This document shows positions 42,934 through 53,631 of a DNA stretch of 64,000 nt, piece by piece; position 1 is the first letter of the stretch, and every line of letters starts with the position of its first letter. The DNA is from Bacillus sp. MM2020_4 (GTDB lineage: Bacteria; Bacillota; Bacilli; Bacillales; Cytobacillaceae): the NCBI RefSeq assembly GCF_011250555.1, contig NZ_JAANMZ010000006.1, positions 1 to 64,000 on the forward strand, given 5' to 3'. Below the pieces are notes generated by a model, which saw only the letters and a list, made by a program, of their open reading frames with translations, was not told the DNA's origin and ran no database searches. The translations under genes were made by a program, and so were the position numbers.

Positions 42934-42970
42934 AAATAAAAAACAGGCAAGCGACTTACTTCTTGCCTGT
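42934..42970 (-). terminator. Terminator of rpmE
   Basis: On the minus strand, ACAGGCAAG and CTTGCCTGT form a perfect 9-bp stem followed by T6. Confidence 0.85.
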
Positions 42971-42981
42971 ACGTTTCACGA

Positions 42982-43197
42982 TTATTGTTGCTGTGGAGTC
43001 TTAATGCCGTATTTTTTGTTGAAACGGTCTACACGTCCGCCAGCTTCAGCGAATTTTTGACGACCAGTATAGAATGGATGACATTCTGAACAAGTTTCAA
43101 CACGGATTTCATTCTTCACTGAACCAGTTTCAAAAGTATTTCCGCATGCACAAGTCACCTGTACCATTTTATAATTTGGATGAATTCCTGCTTTCAT
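42982..43197 (-). CDS. rpmE: 50S ribosomal protein L31, zinc-binding form
   Basis: 71 aa, [19 protein letters not shown]... with Cys pairs CAC and CSEC, the zinc ribbon of the RpmE form (the Zn-independent paralogue lacks them). The start is ATG 43197, spaced 9 bp from AAGGAG; the upstream open frame is not coding. It has its own terminator and lies next to rho, as in B. subtilis. Confidence 0.95.
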   Translation of the reverse strand: MKAGIHPNYKMVQVTCACGNTFETGSVKNEIRVETCSECHPFYTGRQKFAEAGGRVDRFNKKYGIKTPQQQ

Positions 43198-43403
43198 TCT
43201 TTTCATCTCCTTCCGCCCTGAATCATTCGAAACAGAGTTATGGTAAATGCTTGTCAAAAAAACAAGCAGCAATATACTAAAAACACACTGCAACCATTAT
43301 AACAAGGTCAACTTATTTTGGCAAGTTGGGATTTGCTGGTTTTTTTTGAAAAAGGAACCTAACTTTGCTCCCCAACTAGGCAAGACCTAGGAGTCATTTT
43401 CTT

Positions 43404-44666
43404 CTAGCGCCTAGATTTTAACTCTTCCCCAAGCTGAGCGAAAAATTCTTCATTCGACTTCGTTTGACGTAATTTTTTCAGGAAACGCTCGGCAAAGTCT
43501 GGTGAGTCTGACATTGACTTCCGAATGGCCCATAACTTATCCAAATGATCCTTTGGAATCAACAATTCTTCCTTACGTGTACCGGAACGGCGAATATCAA
43601 GCGCAGGGAAAATCCGGCGCTCAGCAAGCTGACGGTCAAGATGCAGCTCCATATTACCTGTCCCTTTAAATTCTTCATAAATAACATCGTCCATCCGGGA
43701 ACCGGTATCGACCAATGCCGTTGCGAGAATCGTCAAGCTGCCGCCCTCTTCAATATTACGAGCCGCCCCGAAGAAACGTTTCGGACGGTGGAACGCCGCC
43801 GGGTCAATCCCCCCGGAAAGTGTCCGGCCGCTTGGCGGAATCACAAGGTTATAGGCCCTTGCAAGACGTGTAATGCTGTCCATTAAAATAACCACATCGC
43901 GTTTGTGTTCGACAAGACGCATAGCCCGGTCAAGCACAAGCTCGGCCACTTTAATATGGTTTTCAGGCACTTCATCAAAAGTCGAGCTGACAACATCACC
44001 AGCAACGGAACGTTCAATGTCAGTAACCTCTTCCGGACGTTCATCGATTAACAACACGATCAACTCAACATCAGGATGGTTTGTCGTGATGCTGTTGGCT
44101 ATTTCTTTTAGCAACATCGTTTTACCCGCTTTTGGCGGCGCCACAATTAATCCCCTTTGTCCAAAACCGACCGGTGTGATGACATCCATGATCCTTGTTG
44201 AAAGATGTTTTTGCGTTGTCTCAAGCGTGATCTTCCGATTTGGATATAAAGCGGTTAACGCAGGGAAATAGACACGCTCTTTCGCCGATTCCGGATCTTC
44301 TCCGTTTACCGCCTCAACGTGCAACAAGCCGTAATAGCGCTCATTTTCCTTTGGCGGACGAACCTTACCAGAGACCTTGTCCCCATTCCGAAGATCGAAA
44401 CGACGGATTTGCGACGCTGAGATATAAATATCCTCGGAACTCGGCGAATAATTAATCGGGCGCAAGAATCCGAAACCTTCCGATTGGATGATTTCAAGGA
44501 CACCTTCCATGAAGAAATACCCCTGCTGTTCAGCACGGGATTTTAAAATCGCAAAAATTAATTCTTTTTTTGTTAATTTGCTGTAATAGGTCACCTTATA
44601 TTCGCGTGCAAGCTCATAAAGTTCCTTCAGCTTCATATTTTCTAAACTAGATATTGTTAAGTCCAT
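43404..44666 (-). CDS. rho: Transcription termination factor Rho
   Basis: A 420-aa hexameric RNA helicase: an N-terminal Rho_N domain ([25 protein letters not shown]), a cold-shock-like RNA domain ([20 protein letters not shown]), and an ATPase with Walker [14 protein letters not shown] and the Q-loop/R-loop [20 protein letters not shown]. The Shine-Dalgarno is weak (GTGTGGTG). Confidence 0.97.
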   Translation of the reverse strand: MDLTISSLENMKLKELYELAREYKVTYYSKLTKKELIFAILKSRAEQQGYFFMEGVLEIIQSEGFGFLRPINYSPSSEDIYISASQIRRFDLRNGDKVSGKVRPPKENERYYGLLHVEAVNGEDPESAKERVYFPALTALYPNRKITLETTQKHLSTRIMDVITPVGFGQRGLIVAPPKAGKTMLLKEIANSITTNHPDVELIVLLIDERPEEVTDIERSVAGDVVSSTFDEVPENHIKVAELVLDRAMRLVEHKRDVVILMDSITRLARAYNLVIPPSGRTLSGGIDPAAFHRPKRFFGAARNIEEGGSLTILATALVDTGSRMDDVIYEEFKGTGNMELHLDRQLAERRIFPALDIRRSGTRKEELLIPKDHLDKLWAIRKSMSDSPDFAERFLKKLRQTKSNEEFFAQLGEELKSRR

Positions 44667-44973
44667 TTGTGCACCACACTTTAAAATTTTTCCATCAAAC
44701 CGCTTATTTTTTAGACAGCGGGAGATTGTAAGTAAAATAAAAATTAAGAGTTAGAGGAATTGAATGGGAAGTAGATAAAGAAATGAATAGAATGGCAGAA
44801 ATTATGCACACTAAAAACAATTACTATTTTACCCTCTGTACGAAAAATTAATCAACTACATTTACATATTTTTTAAGTTGGAAATTTTTCCTATGAATGA
44901 ATTGGTGCCTGACACCCTTTGCACTATCTCCGTGCAGTTATTGGTGTCAGGCACCATTTTTCCGCTTTTCGTG
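44667..44973. other. Gap between glpX and rho
   Basis: No gene. It contains the leader side of rho, including a small stem CCGCT...AGCGG at about 44698-44723, AT-rich DNA, and the 52-bp paired repeat at 44904-44955. No clear consensus promoter could be picked for rho. Confidence 0.5.
44904..44955. repeat. Paired 13-bp inverted element after glpX, 52-bp span
   Basis: GGTGCCTGACACC (44904-44916) and GGTGTCAGGCACC (44943-44955) are perfect inverted repeats with a 26-base interior. It is the best copy of the family in the window. Confidence 0.85.
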
Positions 44974-45936
44974 TTATTTAATGACTAGGTTTGGTTTTTT
45001 CTTGAGGCTGTGGCGTCCTTCGATGAAGCGGACGGTGCCTGATTTAGCGCGCATGACGACGGAGTGCGTGGAGCCGTATGAGCCTTTGAATTGCACGCCG
45101 CGTAATAGTTCACCGTCTGTGACACCTGTCGCAGCAAAGATCGCATCATCGCCTTTAACTAGGTCTTCCATTCGTAATACGCGGTTCACATCCAAGCCCA
45201 TTTTGATGCAGCGCTCAAGCTCCGCATCACTTTGCGGCAATAATTTTCCCATGATTTCGCCACCAAGACATTTAAGTGCAACTGCCGAAAGGACACCCTC
45301 CGGTGCACCGCCAGAGCCGAACAGTATATCGACACCGGTGTTATCGAAAGCGGTATTGATGGCGCCGGCTACATCGCCGTCATTGATCAATTTAATCCGC
45401 GCTCCCGCATCACGAAGCTGGGCGATGATATGTTCATGACGCGGACGATTCAAGACCGTTGCCACCACATCCTGAATATCCTTGTTTTTCGCCTTCGCCA
45501 CAGCTTTCAGGTTGTCCAAAACAGAAGCATTAATATCAACGCAGCCAACGGCTTCAGGGCCAACAGCAATTTTTTCCATGTACATATCCGGTGCATGCAG
45601 CAAATTACCATGGTCGGCAACTGCAAGAACGGCTAAGGCATTCCAGCCGCCCGATGCTAAAATATTCGTTCCTTCTAACGGGTCAACGGCAACATCCACA
45701 CGCGGGCCGTACCCTGTACCAAGTTTTTCCCCGATATAGAGCATTGGTGCCTCGTCCATTTCCCCTTCACCAATGACAACCGTTCCTTTCATTGGAACTG
45801 TATCAAATACATCACGCATCGCTGATGTTGCAGCACCATCGGCCTCATCCTTCAGCCCACGGCCCATCCAGCGGGCACAAGCAAGAGCAGCTCCTTCTGT
45901 TACACGAACAAGTTCCATCGTTAAACTTCTTTCCAT
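44974..45936 (-). CDS. glpX: Fructose-1,6-bisphosphatase class II
   Basis: 320 aa. It hydrolyses fructose-1,6-bisphosphate in gluconeogenesis. Conserved metal and substrate motifs: [28 protein letters not shown] and [18 protein letters not shown] 45936 ([10 protein letters not shown]) is chosen by similarity to GlpX N-termini and GGGAG spacing; ATG 45945 is the alternative. Neighbours murA, tal and fba also feed sugar phosphate metabolism. Confidence 0.94.
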   Translation of the reverse strand: MERSLTMELVRVTEGAALACARWMGRGLKDEADGAATSAMRDVFDTVPMKGTVVIGEGEMDEAPMLYIGEKLGTGYGPRVDVAVDPLEGTNILASGGWNALAVLAVADHGNLLHAPDMYMEKIAVGPEAVGCVDINASVLDNLKAVAKAKNKDIQDVVATVLNRPRHEHIIAQLRDAGARIKLINDGDVAGAINTAFDNTGVDILFGSGGAPEGVLSAVALKCLGGEIMGKLLPQSDAELERCIKMGLDVNRVLRMEDLVKGDDAIFAATGVTDGELLRGVQFKGSYGSTHSVVMRAKSGTVRFIEGRHSLKKKPNLVIK

Positions 45937-46048
45937 CAGTTCCATCTCCCATTTCCTCTTTTGTCTATCTACGCAGAGTCAATTAAAGCTTACGTGTTTG
46001 CTAGGTGTTTCTACACTTGAAAGAACTATCTTCACAATCGGCCACACC

Positions 46049-47335
46049 TTACGTGTTTTTAAGGTGTTCTAGCTCTTCCTTTGTTAAGGCTTCCCGCCAA
46101 GCCGTGGCACCAAGGCCGTTTAATTTTTCAACGAGATTACTATAGCCGCGGTCGATATGCTCAAGCCCTGTGACTTCGGTAACACCCTCGGCCATCAGCC
46201 CGGCAATAACGAGCGCCGCCCCTGCTCTTAGGTCGCTTGCTTTCACTTTAGCGCCCTGAAGCTGAATCGGGCCATTAATGATAGCGGAACGTCCTTCCAC
46301 CTTAATATTTGCATTCATTCTTCTCAATTCATCAATATGTTTAAAACGGGCACCATAAATTGTATCGGTGACAACGCTGGAACCTGTGGCTTTTGTTAAA
46401 AGGGTCGTAAACGGCTGCTGCAAATCCGTTGGGAATCCTGGATACACCAGCGTTTTAATATCAACCGCTTTCAATTTAGCTGAACCGTCAACAAATACCT
46501 GGTCATCACCAGATTCAACGTGCACACCCATCTCTCGGAGCTTGGCAATCAACGATTCTAAATGCTGCGGGATAACATTATCAATCAATACCCCTTCACC
46601 CACAGCGGCACCTAAAATCATATACGTCCCCGCTTCAATCCGGTCCGGAATAATCGTGTGGCGGCAGCCGTGCAGTGTATCCACACCATCAATCCGAATA
46701 ACGTCCGTTCCGGCGCCTTTAATTTTTGCTCCCATATTGGTTAACAATGTGGCAACATCGATAATTTCAGGCTCTTTCGCGGCATTTTCAATGACAGTAC
46801 GGCCTTTGGCCCGTACGGCCGCAAGCATGATATTAATCGTTGCACCAACGCTGACAACATCAAGGTAAATGCGGGCACCGCGCAGTTCATCTGCACGTAA
46901 ATAAATCGCGCCCTGCTCATTCGTGATTTGGGCCCCAAGTGCCTCAAACCCCTTTATATGCTGATCAATCGGCCTTGGCCCCAGATGGCAGCCACCCGGA
47001 AGACCGATAACAGCCTTTTTAAAACGACCAAGCATGGCACCCATTAAATAATAAGAGGCACGCAGCTTTTTCACTTTACCGTTTGGCAGCGGCATAGAAA
47101 TCATCTCAGAAGGGTCGACTGTCATTTCCTCATCTGTCATTTCCACTTTCCCGCCAATTTCCTCAAGCAGGTCTTTCAAGATTTCGACATCTGAAATATG
47201 TGGTAAACCTTCGATTGTTACTGGTGATTCTGCTAAAATAGTCGCTGGAATTAAGGCAACAGCACTATTCTTTGCTCCACTGATGCGAACCGTCCCCTTT
47301 AACGGATATCCGCCCGCAATTTTAAGTTTTTCCAT
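46049..47335 (-). CDS. murA: UDP-N-acetylglucosamine 1-carboxyvinyltransferase
   Basis: 428 aa. First committed step of peptidoglycan synthesis, using PEP. The fosfomycin-target Cys is in [15 protein letters not shown], and the N-terminal [13 protein letters not shown] is conserved. From its position next to fbaA and tal it corresponds to the second Bacillus paralogue (murAB/murZ). Confidence 0.95.
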   Translation of the reverse strand: MEKLKIAGGYPLKGTVRISGAKNSAVALIPATILAESPVTIEGLPHISDVEILKDLLEEIGGKVEMTDEEMTVDPSEMISMPLPNGKVKKLRASYYLMGAMLGRFKKAVIGLPGGCHLGPRPIDQHIKGFEALGAQITNEQGAIYLRADELRGARIYLDVVSVGATINIMLAAVRAKGRTVIENAAKEPEIIDVATLLTNMGAKIKGAGTDVIRIDGVDTLHGCRHTIIPDRIEAGTYMILGAAVGEGVLIDNVIPQHLESLIAKLREMGVHVESGDDQVFVDGSAKLKAVDIKTLVYPGFPTDLQQPFTTLLTKATGSSVVTDTIYGARFKHIDELRRMNANIKVEGRSAIINGPIQLQGAKVKASDLRAGAALVIAGLMAEGVTEVTGLEHIDRGYSNLVEKLNGLGATAWREALTKEELEHLKNT

Positions 47336-47468
47336 TTTCGACTCCCTTCTAAGCCTATGTAAGTCATGACCGTATGCTGGAATGGGGGGCCTTTTTAGCG
47401 GGAAAGCACCTATTTTTAACTGCGCTTTTGCCTTTTAAAAAAGACCCCGAGTCCCAAACTTGGCTTCA

Positions 47469-47496
47469 GGTATATTTTTCCAACAATAAAAGTCAA
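47469..47496 (-). promoter_or_regulatory. Possible promoter of murA
   Basis: On the minus strand: TTGACT, a 16-bp spacer and TATACC, in an otherwise gene-free 259-bp gap between tal and murA. Confidence 0.35.
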
Positions 47497-47594
47497 ATTC
47501 CGACAGCTTGTCTATTCTTTAGTTTACACGAAAATTCTATTTTCATGTATCGAAATTAAAAAAATTTACATCGAAATGGAAAAACCGTGGAAAC

Positions 47595-48263
47595 TTACGC
47601 GTTTGTGTGAGTATTCCAATCCTTCAGGAAGCCTTCCATTCCTTTGTCGGTCAATGGATGCTTCGTTAACTGTTCAATGACTTTGTAAGGAATTGTGGCA
47701 ATATGAGCACCTGCCATCGCTACACGCGTTACATGGTCCGGATGGCGAACAGATGCCGCAATGATTTGTGCATCCAAGTTATGAATACGGAATAATTCTG
47801 CAATCTTCGCTACTAATAGTACACCATCTTCCGAAATATCATCAAGACGGCCTAAGAATGGAGAAACGTAGCTTGCACCTGCGCGAGCTGCCAAAAGTGC
47901 CTGGTTCACAGTGAAGATCAATGTCACGTTGACTTTAACGCCTTTTTTGGCAAGATAACGAGTCGTCTCTAAGCCAGCCACTGTCATAGGAACCTTGATG
48001 GTAACTTTTTCATCGCCGCCATTAATTTTGATCAGTTCATCTGCTTCTGCCATCATTTGTTCCGCTGTTTCCGCATATGGAGAAACCTCTGCAGATACTG
48101 ATTCTACTTCAGGGACAGCTTGTAAAATTTCCTCGATTCGATCTTCAAATTTCACGCCTTCTTTAGCAACTAACGATGGATTTGTTGTCACACCGGATAA
48201 AACACCCATTTTATAAGCCTTTTTAATATCAACTAAGTTTGCAGTATCAATAAAAAATTTCAT
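47595..48263 (-). CDS. tal: Transaldolase / fructose-6-phosphate aldolase-like (TalC type)
   Basis: 222 aa, a small TIM-barrel. The Schiff-base Lys is probably in [12 protein letters not shown] or VTIKVPMT; the end [24 protein letters not shown] is typical of TalC/YwjH. Whether it acts as transaldolase or F6P aldolase cannot be told from sequence; Bacillus orthologues at this locus are annotated transaldolase. It follows fbaA. Confidence 0.9.
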   Translation of the reverse strand: MKFFIDTANLVDIKKAYKMGVLSGVTTNPSLVAKEGVKFEDRIEEILQAVPEVESVSAEVSPYAETAEQMMAEADELIKINGGDEKVTIKVPMTVAGLETTRYLAKKGVKVNVTLIFTVNQALLAARAGASYVSPFLGRLDDISEDGVLLVAKIAELFRIHNLDAQIIAASVRHPDHVTRVAMAGAHIATIPYKVIEQLTKHPLTDKGMEGFLKDWNTHTNA

Positions 48264-48315
48264 CGTTTTCCCTCCAAATTTCGACTAAATTTTCAGTTTT
48301 CCATTTACACACTGA

Positions 48316-48340
48316 AACCGCCCTCTTGCCAAGGGCGGTT
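48316..48340 (-). terminator. Hairpin after fbaA, weak terminator
   Basis: AACCGCCCT and AGGGCGGTT pair perfectly around a 7-base loop. On the minus strand only TTC follows, so read-through into tal is likely. Confidence 0.45.
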
Positions 48341-48362
48341 ATCAATAAAAAAAGTCTTTTGG

Positions 48363-49217
48363 TTACGCTCTGTTTGATGAACCGAATTCGCGCATTTTGC
48401 CGATAACTGTTGCTTTGATAGCGTCGCGAGCTGGGCCTAAGTATTTACGTGGATCATATTCGTTTGGTTTTGCTGCTAATGTTTCGCGCACTGCTTTTGC
48501 AGAAGCAATTTGGTTTTCTGTATTTACGTTGATTTTAGCTGTTCCAAGTGAAACAGATTTTTGGATATCCTTCGTTGGGATTCCAGTACCGCCATGAAGC
48601 ACTAATGGCATATCAGTAAGTTTACCAATTTCCTCCATTTCAGCAAAACCAAGTTTTGGTTCGCCTTTGTAAGGACCGTGAACAGAACCTAATGCAGGTG
48701 CAAGGCAATCGATGCCTGTGCGCTTCACTAGTTCAACACACTCATTAGCGTCTGCATAGATAATGCTTCCAGAAACATCGTCTTCTTGCCCGCCGACAGT
48801 TCCCAATTCTGCTTCAACAGAAACACCTTTTGAATGCGCATATTCAACTACTTTAGAAGTAATTTCAATGTTTTCTTCAAATGGGTGATGAGAAGCATCG
48901 ATCATAACAGATGTGAAGCCGGCATCAATCGCCTCTTTACATTTGTCAAAGCTTGAACCGTGGTCAAGGTGAATTGCCACTGGAACAGTAATTTTATAAT
49001 CTTCAAGTAAGCCTTCAACCATTTTTACAACCGTTTTGAATCCGCCGATATAACGGCCTGCCCCTTCAGAAACACCAAGAATTACTGGTGAATTTTCTTC
49101 TTGAGCCGCTTGAAGAATTGCTTGTGTAAATTCTAAGTTATTAATGTTAAATTGCCCAACAGCGTAGCCTTCCGCCTTCGCTTTATTAAGCATGTCTTTC
49201 ATGGATACTAAAGGCAT
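48363..49217 (-). CDS. fbaA: Class II fructose-bisphosphate aldolase
   Basis: The 284-aa zinc enzyme of glycolysis and gluconeogenesis. Metal ligands are in [25 protein letters not shown] and [18 protein letters not shown] 49217 follows AGGAGGAA. Confidence 0.97.
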   Translation of the reverse strand: MPLVSMKDMLNKAKAEGYAVGQFNINNLEFTQAILQAAQEENSPVILGVSEGAGRYIGGFKTVVKMVEGLLEDYKITVPVAIHLDHGSSFDKCKEAIDAGFTSVMIDASHHPFEENIEITSKVVEYAHSKGVSVEAELGTVGGQEDDVSGSIIYADANECVELVKRTGIDCLAPALGSVHGPYKGEPKLGFAEMEEIGKLTDMPLVLHGGTGIPTKDIQKSVSLGTAKINVNTENQIASAKAVRETLAAKPNEYDPRKYLGPARDAIKATVIGKMREFGSSNRA

Positions 49218-49245
49218 TTCTCTTCCTCCTTAAATTAGGTTGCTC

Positions 49246-49449
49246 TCATTTCGAAACAGGGTCTTCCCTAACAGGTTTTCCCTCTGAATTGACGATTATG
49301 TATAAATCGAAATGAATGTCAGCCTGTAAAAGTTCATATGTATCATAACAAATCAACGGAGGAAATACCATAAATCCAACCCAGTTTTTTAAACTGTCAT
49401 AATGAAAGCGCACCCATTGACCAACACATCTTTTTTCAAAAAAAACCAC
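49246..49449 (-). CDS. Hypothetical 67-aa open frame between fbaA and spo0F
   Basis: The frame starts with GTG 49449 and has a plausible amino-acid mix (YDSLKNWVGFMVFPPLICYD), but no convincing ribosome binding site. It fills most of the 257-bp gap. It might be a small protein or a chance frame. Confidence 0.3.
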   Translation of the reverse strand: MVFFEKRCVGQWVRFHYDSLKNWVGFMVFPPLICYDTYELLQADIHFDLYIIVNSEGKPVREDPVSK

Positions 49450-49474
49450 CTGGAAAAAGGCAAACTTCCCCTAT

Positions 49475-49846
49475 TTAATTCGCCTTTTGAGGAATATGTT
49501 TGCGCACAGCTGCCCTGATATCATCAATATCAAAAGGTTTGGCGAAATGGGTAATCGCACCAAGGTCTTTGGCTTCCTGAATCATATCCAATTCACCATA
49601 GGCAGTCATGATAATGACACGAATATCCTGATCAATGACTTTCATTCGTTTTAAAATTTCAATTCCGTCCATTCCCGGTATTTTCATATCAAGCAGCACA
49701 AGATCGGGATTATGCTTTGTCACAATATCCAGTGCCTGAACTCCATTTGCTGCTTGGAACGTTTGATATCCTTCTTTTTGGAACACCTCATTTAGCAAAA
49801 TGCGAATGCCAAATTGATCGTCGACAATTAAAATCTTTTCCTTCAT
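49475..49846 (-). CDS. spo0F: Sporulation response regulator Spo0F
   Basis: A 123-aa single receiver domain without an output domain. The acidic pocket is VDDQ (Asp9, Asp10), the phospho-acceptor is Asp53 (VLLDMKIPG), with Thr in IIMTAYG and Lys in FAKPF. It relays phosphate from sporulation kinases to Spo0B. ATG 49846 follows AGAGGTGGAG; upstream codons overlap the promoter. A sigma-H promoter precedes it. Confidence 0.96.
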   Translation of the reverse strand: MKEKILIVDDQFGIRILLNEVFQKEGYQTFQAANGVQALDIVTKHNPDLVLLDMKIPGMDGIEILKRMKVIDQDIRVIIMTAYGELDMIQEAKDLGAITHFAKPFDIDDIRAAVRKHIPQKAN

Positions 49847-49902
49847 TAACTCCACCTCTTCCTTTTGATTTTTAAATGGATGAATTTCTATCACTTGTAA
49901 TA

Positions 49903-49930
49903 ATTCTACTTTGTGTGGGAACTTTCCTGC
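49903..49930 (-). promoter_or_regulatory. Sigma-H promoter of spo0F
   Basis: On the minus strand: GCAGGAAAG (49930-49922), a 12-bp spacer and GTAGAAT (49909-49903), matching RNAGGAWWW / RNNGAAT with one mismatch. spo0F is a known sigma-H gene in B. subtilis. Confidence 0.65.
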
Positions 49931-49939
49931 CTGTTTTTC

Positions 49940-49965
49940 TTCCACAATAGTGTTATTTTGTGGAA
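49940..49965. repeat. Inverted repeat between spo0F and ywjG
   Basis: TTCCACAA and TTGTGGAA are perfect 8-bp arms around a 10-base centre, just upstream of the spo0F sigma-H promoter and of the divergent ywjG. It could be an operator. Confidence 0.45.
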
Positions 49966-50030
49966 ATTGGCTTTTATTTTTGTCTTTTTGTGAAAAAGCT
50001 TATAATAAGGTGGTGAGAAGGAGGGTTTTT

Positions 50031-50564
50031 ATGTTAAAAATGTTTACGACCCAATTAACAGGAATTTTCAAAAAAATAGATGAAAAAGAGGAATTTTCAT
50101 TCGAGGATGGGGCACGTTTGCTTGCTCAAGCTCCTGTCGGGGACGGATCTATCTATCTTTTTGGCGCAAAAGAAATGAAAGCGGTCGAATATGAGGCGCT
50201 GGAAGGCGCTGAGCCCTTTACGGGAGCGAAGCCGTTGTCTGCGACGAGTGTAGAGCAACTTACCGACGCTGATCGTGTCGTGATTTTCACGCGGACTTCC
50301 GCTGATGTGGAAGCTGTTGCACTGGGAAAACAGCTCCGCGAAAACGAGATTCCCTTTGTAGCGGTTTCGACCGTGATGGATCCCGAAGCTGAAGGCAATT
50401 TGGCGGAACTAGCCGATGTCCATATTGATTTACGGCTGACCAAAGGCATACTTCCCGACGAGATGGGAAATCGCTATGGATATCCCTCCGGGGTGGCGGC
50501 ATTGTTCGTTTATTATGGTTTAAAATTTACGATTGATGAGATGTTGGCGGAATATGAGGAGTAA
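50031..50564 (+). CDS. ywjG: DUF2529 protein YwjG
   Basis: 177 aa, soluble, with an alternating alpha/beta pattern like a SIS-type phosphosugar-binding fold (FTTQLTGIFKKIDEKEEFSFEDGARLLAQA, IPFVAVSTVMDPEAEGNLAELADVHIDL). Function unknown. ATG 50031 follows AAGGAGGG; TATAAT at 50001-50006 may be its -10. Divergent from spo0F, convergent with pyrG, the ywjG position of B. subtilis. Confidence 0.85.
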   Translation: MLKMFTTQLTGIFKKIDEKEEFSFEDGARLLAQAPVGDGSIYLFGAKEMKAVEYEALEGAEPFTGAKPLSATSVEQLTDADRVVIFTRTSADVEAVALGKQLRENEIPFVAVSTVMDPEAEGNLAELADVHIDLRLTKGILPDEMGNRYGYPSGVAALFVYYGLKFTIDEMLAEYEE

Positions 50565-50565
50565 A

Positions 50566-50593
50566 AGCGGCCCTTTTTGGGTCGCTTTTTTTT
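50566..50593 (+). terminator. Terminator of ywjG
   Basis: GCGGCCC and GGGTCGC (one G-U) around TTTTT, then T9. Confidence 0.75.
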
Positions 50594-50630
50594 TAAAAAA
50601 GACCAGTCCCCCCAAACGGAGAACTGGCCA
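50594..50630 (-). terminator. Terminator of pyrG
   Basis: On the minus strand, GGCCAGTTCTCC pairs with GGGGGACTGGTC and runs into TTTTTT. Confidence 0.7.
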
Positions 50631-50642
50631 TAACGCACGTAT

Positions 50643-52268
<1,626 letters not shown>

Positions 52269-52328
52269 TTATTCAGGTAGTTTAAGGATTTTCCTGAAAA
52301 AATATGTCCCTATTGCTCCAACAAAACG

Positions 52329-52358
52329 AAAAAACTCCAGCTTAGTAGGGAGTTTTTT
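52329..52358 (-). terminator. Second terminator-like hairpin in the pyrG leader
   Basis: On the minus strand, AAAAAACTCC and GGAGTTTTTT flank a 10-base loop, the right arm supplying the T tract. It lies between the attenuator and the coding start. Confidence 0.6.
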
Positions 52359-52359
52359 T

Positions 52360-52400
52360 AAAAATAAAAAGCGCTCCATCTCGCGATTGCAAGGGAGCGC
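52360..52400 (-). promoter_or_regulatory. pyrG attenuator (CTP-sensing terminator)
   Basis: On the minus strand, GCGCTCC and GGAGCGC form the stem, followed by TTTTTATTTT. The 5' arm reads GCTCCCTTG, the C/U-rich type of sequence to which the poly-G 5' end binds in B. subtilis pyrG to block termination when CTP is low. Confidence 0.7.
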
Positions 52401-52433
52401 ATATTCGTAAATACTCATTCGTCCTTTTTTAAG

Positions 52434-52475
52434 GAGCCCAAAAAAGATATTACAAGGGCGGGAATAAAAAGTCAA
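52434..52475 (-). promoter_or_regulatory. pyrG promoter with reiterative-start GGGCTC
   Basis: On the minus strand: TTGACT (52475-52470), a 17-bp spacer, TAATAT (52452-52447), then CTTTTTT and GGGCTC beginning at 52439. GGGC(T/U)C is the known initial sequence at which RNA polymerase adds extra G residues in B. subtilis pyrG. Confidence 0.75.
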
Positions 52476-52505
52476 GCTGTTTCGTTTGAAAAGACCATGC
52501 CGAAA

Positions 52506-53084
52506 CTAGTCTTCTTTTTCCTCGTCGTCCTCAAACTCTTCCTCTTCATCGAGCTCATCCTCATCCTCAAGGTCTTCTTCTTCATCCAGCTCGAATTCTT
52601 CATCGTCCTCAAGGACATCCTCATCGTCATCTTCGTCAAATTCATCCACTTCATCAAGATCGATCTCATCTTCTTCATCAAGAAGATCATCTTCATCGGT
52701 GAAATCATCTAGATCATCATAATCTTCATCCTCGACTTCATCGAAATCATCGAGTTCCTCTTCATCAACGACCTTCTTCGCCTTTTTCTTCTTCGGCTTA
52801 ACGACGGTCACTACTTCTTCCTCCGCTGTATCAACAGGATACCAAACGCGAAGTCCCCAACGGTTATCTCCTAAGGAGCGAAACCGGCCATCAATGTTAA
52901 TATCCGTATAAAACTGCGCCAGACGGGATTTGATTTCATCGTTGGAAATTCCTGCAGCTGACTGAATCTCTTTCACTATTTCATGAAAGGAGATTGGCTG
53001 TTTGCTATTTTTTAAAAATTCGTAAGCCATTTCGAGGAGGGATAATTCTTGCAATTCCTCTTTTGAGTATTGTGCTAAACTCAC
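52506..53084 (-). CDS. rpoE: DNA-directed RNA polymerase delta subunit
   Basis: 192 aa: an N-terminal HARE-HTH domain (ELSLLEMAYEFLKNSKQPISFHEIVKEI) and a very acidic disordered tail, almost entirely Asp/Glu from about residue 105. It promotes RNA polymerase recycling and specificity. GTG 53084 is spaced 9 bp from AAAGGAA and gives MSLAQYS; GTG 53093 abuts the site and is unlikely. It lies upstream of pyrG as in B. subtilis. Confidence 0.94.
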   Translation of the reverse strand: MSLAQYSKEELQELSLLEMAYEFLKNSKQPISFHEIVKEIQSAAGISNDEIKSRLAQFYTDINIDGRFRSLGDNRWGLRVWYPVDTAEEEVVTVVKPKKKKAKKVVDEEELDDFDEVEDEDYDDLDDFTDEDDLLDEEDEIDLDEVDEFDEDDDEDVLEDDEEFELDEEEDLEDEDELDEEEEFEDDEEKED

Positions 53085-53249
53085 TATTGGCACTTCCTTT
53101 CTCTATTTAACACTCTGTTAGTCGAGTAGTTAAGGGCATTTCTACCATGTTCGGCTTGGAGCGCCTAGGCGCCTTTAGCCTTTCTATAAAAATACATATT
53201 CTTCATTATAAACAAATTCTTCCCGTTTATGCTAGTTCTAGTTGGACAA

Positions 53250-53438
53250 TCACTTGATTTTTTCATTCGGCGGTTCATCCCTATCCTCTTCCCTCAGCTT
53301 TTTCATCTCCTTTATGGAAATAACCAGGAAAAAGATCGCTAGTAATAGAAAGGAAATGGCACCTAATTGACGTTGATAGAGATAGTATAATGGCCAGGCA
53401 AAAATGAGTAAAATAATAATTATGTGACTACCCTTCAT
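53250..53438 (-). CDS. Small two-helix membrane protein
   Basis: 62 aa. Two hydrophobic segments (SHIIIILLIFAWPLYYLY and LGAISFLLLAIFFLVISI) are followed by a charged C-terminus (KKLREEDRDEPPNEKIK). ATG 53438 follows AGGTG. No family recognised; monocistronic. Confidence 0.55.
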   Translation of the reverse strand: MKGSHIIIILLIFAWPLYYLYQRQLGAISFLLLAIFFLVISIKEMKKLREEDRDEPPNEKIK

Positions 53439-53593
53439 CAGTATACACCTGCCCATACGCTCTAAGAAGTTTTGAATGCTCTAATTGATTATATAAGATA
53501 AATGTTTAATTTAATATCTCCTCGAATCATAAATTTACTAAAAAAATACAATGGCTTAAAAAACAGCCATTGTAGTTACATATATTGGAAAGT

Positions 53594-53606
53594 GGTGCCT
53601 GCCACC
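53594..53606. repeat. Single GGTGCCTGCCACC half site after icmF
   Basis: One mismatch to the 13-bp half sites elsewhere. It sits about 25 bp beyond the icmF stop. Confidence 0.5.
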
Positions 53607-53631
53607 ATTTCGGTCGCTTCCGCTTTCCCTC

